Virus record (IMG/VR): IMGVR_UViG_3300009506_000021
Coordinates: 1 to 64,000 of that record
Strand: one strand, 5' to 3'
From: a virus
DNA length: 64,000 bases
The position numbers and the translations under genes are program-made. Position 1 is the stretch's first letter; every line of letters begins with the position of its first letter. Below, piece by piece: positions 14,735 through 21,738 of the stretch. The notes under the pieces were generated by a model that was not told the origin of the DNA, searched no databases, and saw only the letters and a list, made by a program, of their open reading frames with translations.

Positions 14735-16017
14735 TGGCTATCATCGTTTCAGATAAGATTTACATCGGCTTTCAGAAAAGGTCTGAAGGTACTGCGTGGA
14801 ACACCCCCGAAAAGGACCGCAAAGAAGTATTGCTTGGCTTTGCTACATATTATGAAGACAACGCAAAATTTGAAAAGCGGAAAGAGACAATCGACTCCTG
14901 GTCCGGTGGCAGGTATTGGCAAAAGGTTGAAAACAAGATCCCTTCCAAGATTATCGACAACGAACTGCTCGGCGGGTTTCAAATATCTCGTGAAGTTCGT
15001 CGTACAGCCAGTTGGGGTGGTGGCAATGTGCTTTGGCGCATTGAAGACCCTCGTGGTTTCGAACTTGAAATCAGCTCTGCAAACATGGCTGCCATCATGG
15101 ATTGTTCCACCATTGTCAATGGCGAGATCCAAGGCAAGTGTAAGTGGGGATGGAATACGACAGGTGGTAGCAAAGTTGTTCTACTCCCTGAACACTCCGA
15201 ACCCTATCAGCAGGCAATTGAAGATACGAAACGCCACAATAGCAACGTCTCCATCAAAGAGGTAAAGATTGGCGATAAGGTTGAACTGAAAAATGGTACA
15301 GTTGGCGTCTACCTTGGCTACCACCATTTTCTGAAGGCAGATTGGAGTCGCTCCGAGTACGATCAGTATGATTGGAAGAGGCACCTTCGTGTCCTTGACA
15401 AGAGCAAGAAGAAGAACCATTTCTTTCGTTTGCCTGGCAACCATCGAATTCTAATGGTTCCATCTCCAAAACTAGCCAAGATAGTTGAACCATCAAAAAA
15501 TGAGCTGACACTTGAGGAAGGTGCTGCGCGCATCAACAAAGCGCTACGCGATTACTACAAAGTTGACACGCTGACCCGTGAAGGTGAATCAGTTTTTCTC
15601 GTGTCGCCAACTCCCATCAAGCTCGATCAGTGTCGCACGGTGCTACGCCCAATAACAATGTCTTCGTTCGAAGAGATTGTTAAGAACGCCGTTGATCACA
15701 AAGCCGCAACACTTCCGTTGTATGAGAACGTCTTACTGTGCTTCCACGGTGAAGGTGGCGATTGGCTGGTCAACTCAACTTACCAAGGCAAACTACATCT
15801 TGAGTGCATTTACAAAGACAAGCTTCTCCGTGGACAACGAGAAACCATTTTAAAGGAGGAGCAGCCCACCCTTAGCCAGCGGTTTTCCTATAGTAGCGGG
15901 CGCGCGTGGATGAGCGAGGTGAAACGAGACATAATGTTTGAAGATGTGGAGCACATGGCAGTTGCATTCCAAATCTTCATCGAATACAACAACGAACAAT
16001 ACCCAACCCGATATTAG
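14734..16017 (+). CDS. Large hypothetical protein with KOW/SH3-like segment
   Basis: 427 aa. Most of it is beta-rich with many aromatic residues. Around residue 180 a segment IGDKVELKNGTVGVYLGYHH has the look of a KOW or SH3-like barrel. No catalytic signature, signal peptide or membrane span is seen. It lies directly before thyA in the same operon. I do not know the family; it reads like the conserved uncharacterised proteins of large myophages. Confidence 0.7.
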   Translation: MAIIVSDKIYIGFQKRSEGTAWNTPEKDRKEVLLGFATYYEDNAKFEKRKETIDSWSGGRYWQKVENKIPSKIIDNELLGGFQISREVRRTASWGGGNVLWRIEDPRGFELEISSANMAAIMDCSTIVNGEIQGKCKWGWNTTGGSKVVLLPEHSEPYQQAIEDTKRHNSNVSIKEVKIGDKVELKNGTVGVYLGYHHFLKADWSRSEYDQYDWKRHLRVLDKSKKKNHFFRLPGNHRILMVPSPKLAKIVEPSKNELTLEEGAARINKALRDYYKVDTLTREGESVFLVSPTPIKLDQCRTVLRPITMSSFEEIVKNAVDHKAATLPLYENVLLCFHGEGGDWLVNSTYQGKLHLECIYKDKLLRGQRETILKEEQPTLSQRFSYSSGRAWMSEVKRDIMFEDVEHMAVAFQIFIEYNNEQYPTRY

Positions 16018-16025
16018 AGGTAAAC

Positions 16026-16925
16026 ATGACACAATTTCACGATCAACCCTACATAGACCTCGTTCGCGATGTCATAAACAACGGAGTTCGTAAAGAGAAC
16101 CGCACAGGCACAGATACGTTTGCTGTGTTTTCTCGACAGATGCGGTTCGACCTGAGTGACGGTTCCATTCCACTGCTCACAACCAAGAAGATGCACACGC
16201 GTAGCATTATTCACGAACTGCTGTGGTACATTATGGGTGACTCCAACATCAAGTACCTACAAGACAATGGTGTTCGAATCTGGAACGAGTGGGCTGACGA
16301 GAATGGTGACCTTGGTCCTGTGTACGGTTATCAGTGGAGACATTGGGAGGGTCCTGACGGCACGGTCGTCGATCAGCTCGGAGACTTGATCAACAAACTG
16401 CGAACCAATCCGATGGATCGTCGCCTGATCATCAGCGCATGGAATGTTGCTCAGCTACCTGAAATGGCTCTGCCTCCTTGTCACTATGCGTTCCAGTTCT
16501 ACACGAGACCGTTGGAGCGACTGGAACGGATCGGGCATGACGGCAATCTGCACTTCGACGCCACTCACGAAATCCTTGACAACCGTGGTGCGCCAAAGTA
16601 TGAATTGTCCCTGATGCTGAACCAGCGCTCATGTGATGTTGGACTCGGTGTTCCGTTTAACATCGTTCAGTATAGCATCTTCCTGCACATGATTGCCCAG
16701 GTTGTCAATATGCGCCCTGGTGAATTCATCTGGAATGGTGGTGACGTGCACGTTTACGAGAACCATTTGCATCCTCTTACGGACCAGATTCTTCGCAATC
16801 CTCACGCATCTCCCTACCTCGAACTGAACCCAGACATCAAAGAGATTGAGGATTTTACCTTCGAAGATTTCGAAATCGTTAAATACACTCATCATCCCTT
16901 AATCAAAATGGAGGTATCGGTATGA
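16026..16925 (+). CDS. thyA: Thymidylate synthase
   Basis: 299 aa. It converts dUMP to dTMP with methylene-tetrahydrofolate. Conserved parts are all present: NRTGTDTFAVFSRQMRFDL at the start, GPVYGYQWRHW, the catalytic cysteine in LPPCHYAFQFY near residue 152, and RSCDVGLGVPFNIVQYS for dUMP and folate binding. It works with the DHFR at 17571, which regenerates the folate, and with the dCMP deaminase at 31922, which supplies dUMP. GAGGTAAAC precedes the ATG. Start and function are secure. Confidence 0.97.
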   Translation: MTQFHDQPYIDLVRDVINNGVRKENRTGTDTFAVFSRQMRFDLSDGSIPLLTTKKMHTRSIIHELLWYIMGDSNIKYLQDNGVRIWNEWADENGDLGPVYGYQWRHWEGPDGTVVDQLGDLINKLRTNPMDRRLIISAWNVAQLPEMALPPCHYAFQFYTRPLERLERIGHDGNLHFDATHEILDNRGAPKYELSLMLNQRSCDVGLGVPFNIVQYSIFLHMIAQVVNMRPGEFIWNGGDVHVYENHLHPLTDQILRNPHASPYLELNPDIKEIEDFTFEDFEIVKYTHHPLIKMEVSV

Positions 16926-17248
16926 GAAAGGTGAAGGTGGTTCCAAGAAACGTCAACAACAAAAGACTATACAACGAAATCAACGACACCGTCGCAGACG
17001 CGATCAAAACTTTCCAAGTCAAGTGGACCAGCGAATCTCACCGTTCCTCGTTCGTTGACATTATCGAAGACTACCTGTTGGATCTCGAAGAGACAGGGAG
17101 GGTAGAACAGACTAAAGTTATTTGCGACAAACGCAATAACAAATCATTTTCAACACTAGCAAAGGAATACGTGTTTGAAGTGTTTTATAGACAGCCAGAT
17201 TGTTTGAATGTGACTTCTATCACTTATCACGTTATCAATAGGTCATGA
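16922..17248 (+). CDS. Hypothetical protein with a sheath-C-terminus-like pattern
   Basis: 108 aa. The order DAIKTFQVKWTSESHRSSF, a helix ending YLLDLEETG, then TKVICDKRNNKS and a final strand ending SITYHV resembles the C-terminal domain of contractile tail sheath proteins (VxCDxxNN, then a positive strand). The resemblance is by eye and may be chance. It stands between thyA and dhfr, away from structural genes. It overlaps its neighbours by 4 bases at each end. Confidence 0.55.
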   Translation: MRKVKVVPRNVNNKRLYNEINDTVADAIKTFQVKWTSESHRSSFVDIIEDYLLDLEETGRVEQTKVICDKRNNKSFSTLAKEYVFEVFYRQPDCLNVTSITYHVINRS

Positions 17249-17571
17249 GACGACAAAAGAAAAAAGTAGCGCCTGGTAACGCAGTCTGTGATTGTGAATG
17301 CCACAGCAACCCTGAGATCAAACATCCATCTCCATGTTGTTTTACATGCCCAAAGTGTAAGCAACAGATCGTAGCGCATATCTATAACGCTCACGTGCAG
17401 AGTTGTGATCGCGCAGCGCAAATTATGGCTGAACGCGAACGAAAGCGTGCAGAGAATCAACCTGAACCTGAAGCAGCTCCTGAGTTACCTCCTGAGCGTC
17501 CAAAGAAGAAAAAGATCAAGGATCTTCCGGTCATGCCAGGTTCAACCAGAACGAGGTATAGAAAAAGATAA
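17245..17571 (+). CDS. Zinc-finger-type hypothetical protein
   Basis: 108 aa. The first 60 residues have clustered Cys and His: CDCECH, CCFTCPKCKQQ and HIYNAHVQSCD, enough for two zinc sites including a C2H2-like CPKC...H...H/C arrangement. The rest is Pro/Glu/Lys-rich and disordered. It starts in an ATGA overlap and ends in a TAATG overlap with dhfr. It may bind nucleic acid; the partner is unknown. Confidence 0.65.
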   Translation: MRRQKKKVAPGNAVCDCECHSNPEIKHPSPCCFTCPKCKQQIVAHIYNAHVQSCDRAAQIMAERERKRAENQPEPEAAPELPPERPKKKKIKDLPVMPGSTRTRYRKR

Positions 17572-18155
17572 TGGCAGTTTTTCACAGAGCACATGCTCCA
17601 ATGCACAACATGGGGACACTTCAAATTATGCGTCCACTTAACCTGATCGTGGCGATAGATGAAATGGGAGGCTTTGGCAAAGGTGGAAAAATTCCATGGC
17701 ACTTTGCTGAGGACTTCAAACATTTCAAAGAAACCACCAAAGATAGCATTTGCATTATGGGTCGCAGGACTTACACTGACATGCTCGACATGGTGAAAGC
17801 AAAACGCAAATCCAAAAAGGAAATCGTTGAGATTTTACCAAATCGAAAGAGCATCGTTCTTACGCGCAACGCAGACTTTAAGCCGGAAGGTGCAACGATC
17901 GCCGCATCTCTGGTTGAGGCAGTTCAGTCTGTCGAAGGCGACAACCGAGACATTTTTATTCTCGGTGGCGAGAAGCTGTTTATTGAAGCGCTGCCTTGGG
18001 TCAGCAAAATTTACATGACAATCGTGCAGGACATTTACAACTGTGATCGCTTTCTGCCACTCGAGTATATACAAAAAAAGTTCAACATCATAGAGGGTCG
18101 CAAGGGAGAAGATGAACAGTTGTTGTTTGTTGAACTCCAGCGCATAGCACAATGA
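17571..18155 (+). CDS. folA: Dihydrofolate reductase
   Basis: 194 aa from ATG 17571. The recognised domain begins at LNLIVAIDEMGGFGKGGKIPW (positions about 21-41), with FKETTKDSICIMGRRTYTDM and DIFILGGEKLFIEALPW completing the NADPH and folate site. It reduces dihydrofolate made by ThyA. An internal ATG at 17628 would give a start typical of DHFR (MRPLNLIVA). The upstream ATG is kept because it overlaps the preceding stop as TAATG. The first 19 residues may be an extra tail. Confidence 0.92.
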   Translation: MAVFHRAHAPMHNMGTLQIMRPLNLIVAIDEMGGFGKGGKIPWHFAEDFKHFKETTKDSICIMGRRTYTDMLDMVKAKRKSKKEIVEILPNRKSIVLTRNADFKPEGATIAASLVEAVQSVEGDNRDIFILGGEKLFIEALPWVSKIYMTIVQDIYNCDRFLPLEYIQKKFNIIEGRKGEDEQLLFVELQRIAQ

Positions 18156-18652
18156 AACTGGAAGAAATAATGGAAAAAACCAAAGAGCCTGGCACGTATG
18201 CGGGGTATCGCTATAACAAAGACGATGTCAAGCTGATCAGCAAGTACGCAAATGACGCTGGTATCCCACATCCTCTCAACCCAAACAAGATGCACACCAC
18301 GCTGCTTTACAGCAAGAAACCCTGCCCCGATTATGAGCCTTTGGGAAAACTGGAACCCCCAATTGAGGCAAAACTTGGTAAATTCGACGTCTGGAAGACG
18401 CAGGATGGCAAGAATGCTTTGGTTTTGAACCTTATTGCTCCTAAGATGGTGAAGCGACACAAGGATCTGATGAAGGAACATGGAGCGTCCTACGATTATG
18501 ACGAGTACAAACCACACATCACAGTGTCATACGATGTTGGCGATTTGGACCTAAAGGACCTGCCTGACATCGCGGATACAATCGATAAACTACGTGCCGT
18601 AGAGGAATACGGCGAAGATTTAGTCATGGACTGGCAAAACAAGGGGAAATAA
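18152..18652 (+). CDS. acb1: 2H phosphoesterase, Acb1-like anti-CBASS protein
   Basis: 166 aa. Two His-x-Thr motifs define a 2H phosphoesterase: MHTTLLYS near residue 47 and PHITVSYDVGD near 120. The context PNKMHTTLLYSKKPCPDY and the middle GKNALVLNL match the T4 57B/Acb1 family as I know it. Acb1 cleaves the cyclic di- and trinucleotides that activate CBASS effectors, so it would disarm that host defence. Size fits T4 Acb1 (about 150 aa). It overlaps the DHFR stop (ATGA). The neighbouring tmRNA may be co-transcribed or not. Activity is inferred from the motifs. Confidence 0.83.
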   Translation: MKLEEIMEKTKEPGTYAGYRYNKDDVKLISKYANDAGIPHPLNPNKMHTTLLYSKKPCPDYEPLGKLEPPIEAKLGKFDVWKTQDGKNALVLNLIAPKMVKRHKDLMKEHGASYDYDEYKPHITVSYDVGDLDLKDLPDIADTIDKLRAVEEYGEDLVMDWQNKGK

Positions 18653-18654
18653 TC

Positions 18655-19059
18655 ATGCGCACTGCCATTCTTTACGTTCTACTGTTTATAGGTTCACTGT
18701 TTCTTTTCAACACCGCTCAGGCATACACAAGTTTCTATGTCAGCGATGCAATCGACTGGACGAAGCAAAACTTCGAGAAAATTCCAAAAGATATTGTTGA
18801 TATATGTGGAAAAGCCGGTCATGAGGCGATGAATGCAGCAGATCAACGAGACAAAGGAGTTTCGCAGAAGGATGCCTGGCACAGTTTCGAATCTGACATC
18901 AGCGCCGCAGAGAAAAGACAAAATGCTCGTCTTCCTCAGCATATTCGCCTTGAATTTTCAAGGATGTACTATACTGCATATCGTCACCCTGAAATGACGG
19001 ACAAGGACTTGTTCGATCAGTTCTTCTCCGAGTGTGTGATTTTGGGTACATATTTCTGA
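18655..19059 (+). CDS. Secreted small protein with signal peptide
   Basis: 134 aa. A clear Sec signal peptide, RTAILYVLLFIGSLFLFNTAQA, ends in AQA before YTSFYVSD, so the mature 112 residues would be periplasmic. The mature part is helical and polar, with CGKAGHEAMNAADQRD and a late cysteine (FFSECVILG) that could pair with the first. No enzymatic motif is visible. It may be a periplasmic exclusion or host-interaction factor, which is a guess. It follows acb1 by 2 bases. Confidence 0.7.
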   Translation: MRTAILYVLLFIGSLFLFNTAQAYTSFYVSDAIDWTKQNFEKIPKDIVDICGKAGHEAMNAADQRDKGVSQKDAWHSFESDISAAEKRQNARLPQHIRLEFSRMYYTAYRHPEMTDKDLFDQFFSECVILGTYF

Positions 19060-19100
19060 CCCGAAAAGAAAACACCCTCAAAATATCAACTTACCGACCC

Positions 19101-19130
19101 TTGACTGGAGTCGACATTTTATAGTATAAA
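19101..19130 (+). promoter_or_regulatory. Promoter of the tmRNA gene
   Basis: TTGACT at 19101-19106 and TATAAA at 19125-19130 with 18-bp spacing. The -10 is also part of TATAAATA (19125-19132), a perfect T4 late-promoter box. The gene may thus be read early by sigma-70 and again late. It lies about 15-30 bases before the acceptor half. Confidence 0.8.
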
Positions 19131-19145
19131 TACACTTAACATTGT

Positions 19146-19410
19146 ATGAAGGAAGTCGGGCGCGTTGCGGACGGGGTTTCGACACCCCCATCTCCACCAA
19201 AATCAATACATTTGGGGATGAATTGGATTCGACGGGATGAAGAAGAGGACTGGACAATGCGACAGGTGAAAGTCGCTAAATGGCACAAAACTACAATTGC
19301 AAACGATAGCAATTACTACGAGGCGCCAATGGCGCTCGCTGCTTAATAAACAGCACTCGTCGGGGTTTTAACGGGAACCTTTTCCTTGTTACCAAATAAA
19401 GGTTCCCACC
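19146..19410 (+). ncRNA. ssrA: Circularly permuted (two-piece) tmRNA
   Basis: tmRNA rescues stalled ribosomes by acting as tRNA-Ala and then as mRNA for a degradation tag. Here the order is reversed. An acceptor piece comes first: T-loop TTCGACA flanked by GGGG and CCCC runs, then CATCTCC and ACCA ending at 19199. A 14-base spacer follows, then the coding piece starts at 19214 with GGGGATG and the family signature TGGATTCGACGGGAT. GGGGAUG pairs with CAUCUCC in the same way as in E. coli, G-U at position 3 included. CAAUGCG (19255-19261) pairs with CGCGUUG (19161-19167) as P2. The tag frame begins at GCA 19299 and reads ANDSNYYEAPMALAA, TAA, TAA. The 5' and 3' limits are approximate; the T-stem is irregular (four G-C pairs plus a possible U-A). 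Confidence 0.93.
19373..19407 (+). other. Stem-loop at the end of the tmRNA coding piece
   Basis: GGGAACCTTT (19373-19382) pairs perfectly with AAAGGTTCCC (19398-19407) around a 15-base loop, followed by ACCTTTTAAAA. It may be the 3' boundary or terminator of the coding RNA, or part of a pseudoknot domain. The T run is weak for a terminator. Confidence 0.7.
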
Positions 19411-19444
19411 TTTTAAAAACAACAATTCTAAGAGGAGTCAAATC

Positions 19445-19561
19445 ATGGGTTCACTACTAGTACTAGCCATCGGTATCTTAATCGGTTGGAACATTCCTCA
19501 GCCTGCTTTCGTCAAGGGACTTGTGGATCGTCTTCTCGCCCGTCTTCGCGGCGACGCATAA
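19445..19561 (+). CDS. 38-aa membrane peptide
   Basis: MGSLLVLAIGILIGWNIPQPA followed by a basic helix (VKGLVDRLLARLRGDA). One hydrophobic N-terminal span is followed by a positively charged amphipathic tail. AGAGGAG precedes the ATG at ideal spacing, so translation is credible despite the size. It lies between the tmRNA and the ClpP-like gene. It might anchor or tether a neighbour, which is a guess. Confidence 0.65.
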   Translation: MGSLLVLAIGILIGWNIPQPAFVKGLVDRLLARLRGDA

Positions 19562-19577
19562 GACAAAGTAGCGCAGT

Positions 19578-20279
19578 ATGGCTAAGAAGAAGTTAACAGA
19601 AGAAGAGTACGAATACGAAACAGAGGCTGGCGACGAAGAGAACGAAAAGGAAAAAGCCTTCGACGCATTCGAGACTCCACTGGCAGGGAAAGCCTATCAC
19701 TTTTATCTGAGCGATTCAGTTGGCGCTCCCAAAGACTACGTCGAGATGATCCAGCGTATCAAGTACGCAGGTCCCCAAGATGTAATCTATATCTACCTCA
19801 ACACGCCTGGTGGTCGTATCGACACAGGTATTCAAATTATCAGCGCAATGCGAACAAGTCACGCTCACGTCGTTACGGTTCTTGAGGGTGAAGTTTGTTC
19901 TCTAGGAACCTTGATCTTCTTGAGTGGAGATGAGATGATTGTACATGATCACTGCTTGTTCATGGTTCACAACCACAGCGGTGGTGCATACGGAAAAGGT
20001 CATGAATATTTGGCTTCCGCAAATGCCACTGCAAAGTGGTTCGAAGAACTAGCTCGTGACACCTACTTAGGGTTCATGACAGAAGCTGAGATCAAACGTA
20101 TGCTTGCAGGTGAGGACTTCTGGATGACATCGAATGAAGTTCGCGATCGACTAAAGCTGTTCGTTTCTCACCTAGAGAAGAAACAGAAGCAAGCAGAGGC
20201 AGAAGAAGCTGTGCAGGAAAAGCCAGCATCACGAGCACCAAGGAAGAAGCGAGCATCTAAAAAGAAAGCTACCAAGTGA
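19578..20279 (+). CDS. clpP: ClpP-like serine protease
   Basis: 233 aa. The ClpP/crotonase fold is clear: DVIYIYLNTPGGRIDTGIQI, the nucleophile Ser in EVCSLGTLIFLSG near residue 107, the catalytic His region CLFMVHNHSGG near 131, and AGEDFWMTSNEV with the third acid. ClpP forms barrels that degrade proteins fed by Clp ATPases. Differences from host ClpP are an acidic N-terminal extension of about 35 residues and a Lys-rich C-terminal tail (APRKKRASKKKATK). The gene is close behind a tmRNA whose tag ends ALAA, the type of tail recognised by ClpXP. No phage ClpX or ClpA is seen here, so it may use host unfoldases or process head proteins instead. Confidence 0.9.
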   Translation: MAKKKLTEEEYEYETEAGDEENEKEKAFDAFETPLAGKAYHFYLSDSVGAPKDYVEMIQRIKYAGPQDVIYIYLNTPGGRIDTGIQIISAMRTSHAHVVTVLEGEVCSLGTLIFLSGDEMIVHDHCLFMVHNHSGGAYGKGHEYLASANATAKWFEELARDTYLGFMTEAEIKRMLAGEDFWMTSNEVRDRLKLFVSHLEKKQKQAEAEEAVQEKPASRAPRKKRASKKKATK

Positions 20280-20833
20280 AAGTAATCAATCTTTTTGGAG
20301 GGCCAGGTTCGGGCAAAAGTACAACTGCCGCTGGCCTTTTCTATTTTATGAAGCTACGCCACCAAAGTGTTGACTTGGTGACAGAATACGCAAAAGAACT
20401 TGTTTGGGAAGGTCGTCTGCAAGAGATGCTCGACAAACAAGAAGACATCTTCGTTGAACAACAGCGTCGGATCCGTCGGCTACGTGACAACGTTGACTAT
20501 GCCGTTGTGGATAGCCCTCTTTTGTTCTCCTACATATATCCCAAAATGAACGAACAACAACGGGGAATCAATCGTTGGCCAGCCCTCAAGGAGTTTATGA
20601 GTTTTGTCGTCGCTGTATACAAAACATACGACAACGTAAACGTTTTCCTTGAACGACCTGAATCATTCGAAGAGAACGGTCGAGACCACGACCGTGAGGA
20701 AGCAGAGGCGATTGACCAAGCCATCAAGGACGTACTGCTGGAACTGAATGAACCCTTTATAACGCTGCCCACCGACGAACGCACAGTAGAAACGCTGCTC
20801 GACATGTTTAAGGATGAAGTAGTACCCCGTTAA
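20276..20833 (+). CDS. P-loop nucleoside/nucleotide kinase-like ATPase
   Basis: 185 aa from a GTG start that overlaps the ClpP stop. Walker A is NLFGGPGSGKSTTAAGLFY at residues 5-23. Later VVDSPLLFSYIYPKM and FLERPESFEENGRD fit the AAA_28/NadR-kinase-like ATPases frequent in phages. DSPLL is the Walker B-like site. A small-molecule kinase role (for example on nicotinamide riboside or nucleosides) is possible, but the substrate cannot be told. It ends shortly before the PrimPol promoter. Confidence 0.8.
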   Translation: MKVINLFGGPGSGKSTTAAGLFYFMKLRHQSVDLVTEYAKELVWEGRLQEMLDKQEDIFVEQQRRIRRLRDNVDYAVVDSPLLFSYIYPKMNEQQRGINRWPALKEFMSFVVAVYKTYDNVNVFLERPESFEENGRDHDREEAEAIDQAIKDVLLELNEPFITLPTDERTVETLLDMFKDEVVPR

Positions 20834-20843
20834 GACGCACCGT

Positions 20844-20872
20844 TTGACTTTTTGTATACACTCCTGTATACT
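20844..20872 (+). promoter_or_regulatory. Sigma-70 promoter giving a leaderless PrimPol mRNA
   Basis: TTGACT at 20844-20849, a 17-bp spacer and TATACT at 20867-20872. Six bases separate the -10 from the ATG at 20879, which places the A of ATG at +1. Confidence 0.85.
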
Positions 20873-20878
20873 GTTAGT

Positions 20879-21736
20879 ATGGCACAACTAAACAAATTTC
20901 AAGAGGCAACACTCTTGCAGGCTATTATGTACGCTCGCAAAGGGTGGCATGTGCTTCCAACGAAAAAAGATAAGAAACCCCTAAACATGAATGGTAGTCG
21001 TGGTGCGACGGTCGACGAAGATACCATTATGGAGTGGTGGGACCAATGGAATAGTGCCAACATTGGTATTGCAACTGGTAAGATAAGTGGGTTCTTTGTT
21101 GTTGACATTGACATGAAGAACGACAAGAACGGTTGGGATTCTCTCCAGCAACGGTTTGGGGACAATTTTACATTTGAAGATACCTGGTTAATTCAAAAAA
21201 CACCCTCAGGCGGTTATCATTTTCTCTTTCAGTGTCCTGATGACACAGAAGTTCATAACGCTCAGGACTTGTTGTCAGGTGTTGATATTCGTGGAGAGGG
21301 TGGTTTCATTTTGGCTGCGCCTTCATCTACCAACATTAACGGTGAATGGATACAATACGAATGGAACAAAATAAACAACAAGATTCCACTTGCACCGGAA
21401 TGGGCATTAGAACTTATCCACAGTGCCAACGAGAAAGCTTCAAAGCCTCTCGATCTCGAACAAGTGCTGCGTGGACTTGGCGAAGGGGAACGCGACGAAG
21501 GGATCTTTCGGTTTGCAGCGAAATTGTGCTATTGGAACATCCCATACGATTTGACACTTGCGTTTGTTCAGCAGGCTTCTAAGTTGTGCACACCTCCATT
21601 TGACGAAAGCGTTGCCCGAGATAAAGTAGACCGAGCATACGCCGATGCGCTTGCAAAAAAACAACATGACGAAAAGACGCCGAACATATCTGATCCCGAA
21701 CTGTGTGCGGCAATTGACAGGATGAGCAAAAAATAA
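20879..21736 (+). CDS. Primase-polymerase (PrimPol)
   Basis: 285 aa beginning MAQLNKFQEATLLQAIMYAR. The bifunctional primase/polymerase N-terminal domain is evident: GWHVLPTKKDKKPL, the NIGIATGKISGFFVVDIDMK strand with catalytic acids, TPSGGYHFLFQ and GVDIRGEGGFILAAPS. A C-terminal helical part (ALAKKQHDEKTPNISDP) follows. Such enzymes prime and extend DNA in phages and plasmids. No T4 gp61-type primase is seen in the window, so this may be the replication primase. The ATG at 20879 is preferred to a TTG at 20852, which overlaps the promoter. Confidence 0.9.
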   Translation: MAQLNKFQEATLLQAIMYARKGWHVLPTKKDKKPLNMNGSRGATVDEDTIMEWWDQWNSANIGIATGKISGFFVVDIDMKNDKNGWDSLQQRFGDNFTFEDTWLIQKTPSGGYHFLFQCPDDTEVHNAQDLLSGVDIRGEGGFILAAPSSTNINGEWIQYEWNKINNKIPLAPEWALELIHSANEKASKPLDLEQVLRGLGEGERDEGIFRFAAKLCYWNIPYDLTLAFVQQASKLCTPPFDESVARDKVDRAYADALAKKQHDEKTPNISDPELCAAIDRMSKK

Positions 21737-21738
21737 AC

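Noticed and set aside
19146-19346. 66-codon frame with an ATG near the tmRNA acceptor
   Set aside because: It runs across both halves of the tmRNA and ends at the tag stops. RNA pairing explains the sequence better.
20852-20878. TTG start for PrimPol
   Set aside because: It lies inside the -35/-10 region of a strong promoter; the ATG at 20879 begins the recognised domain.
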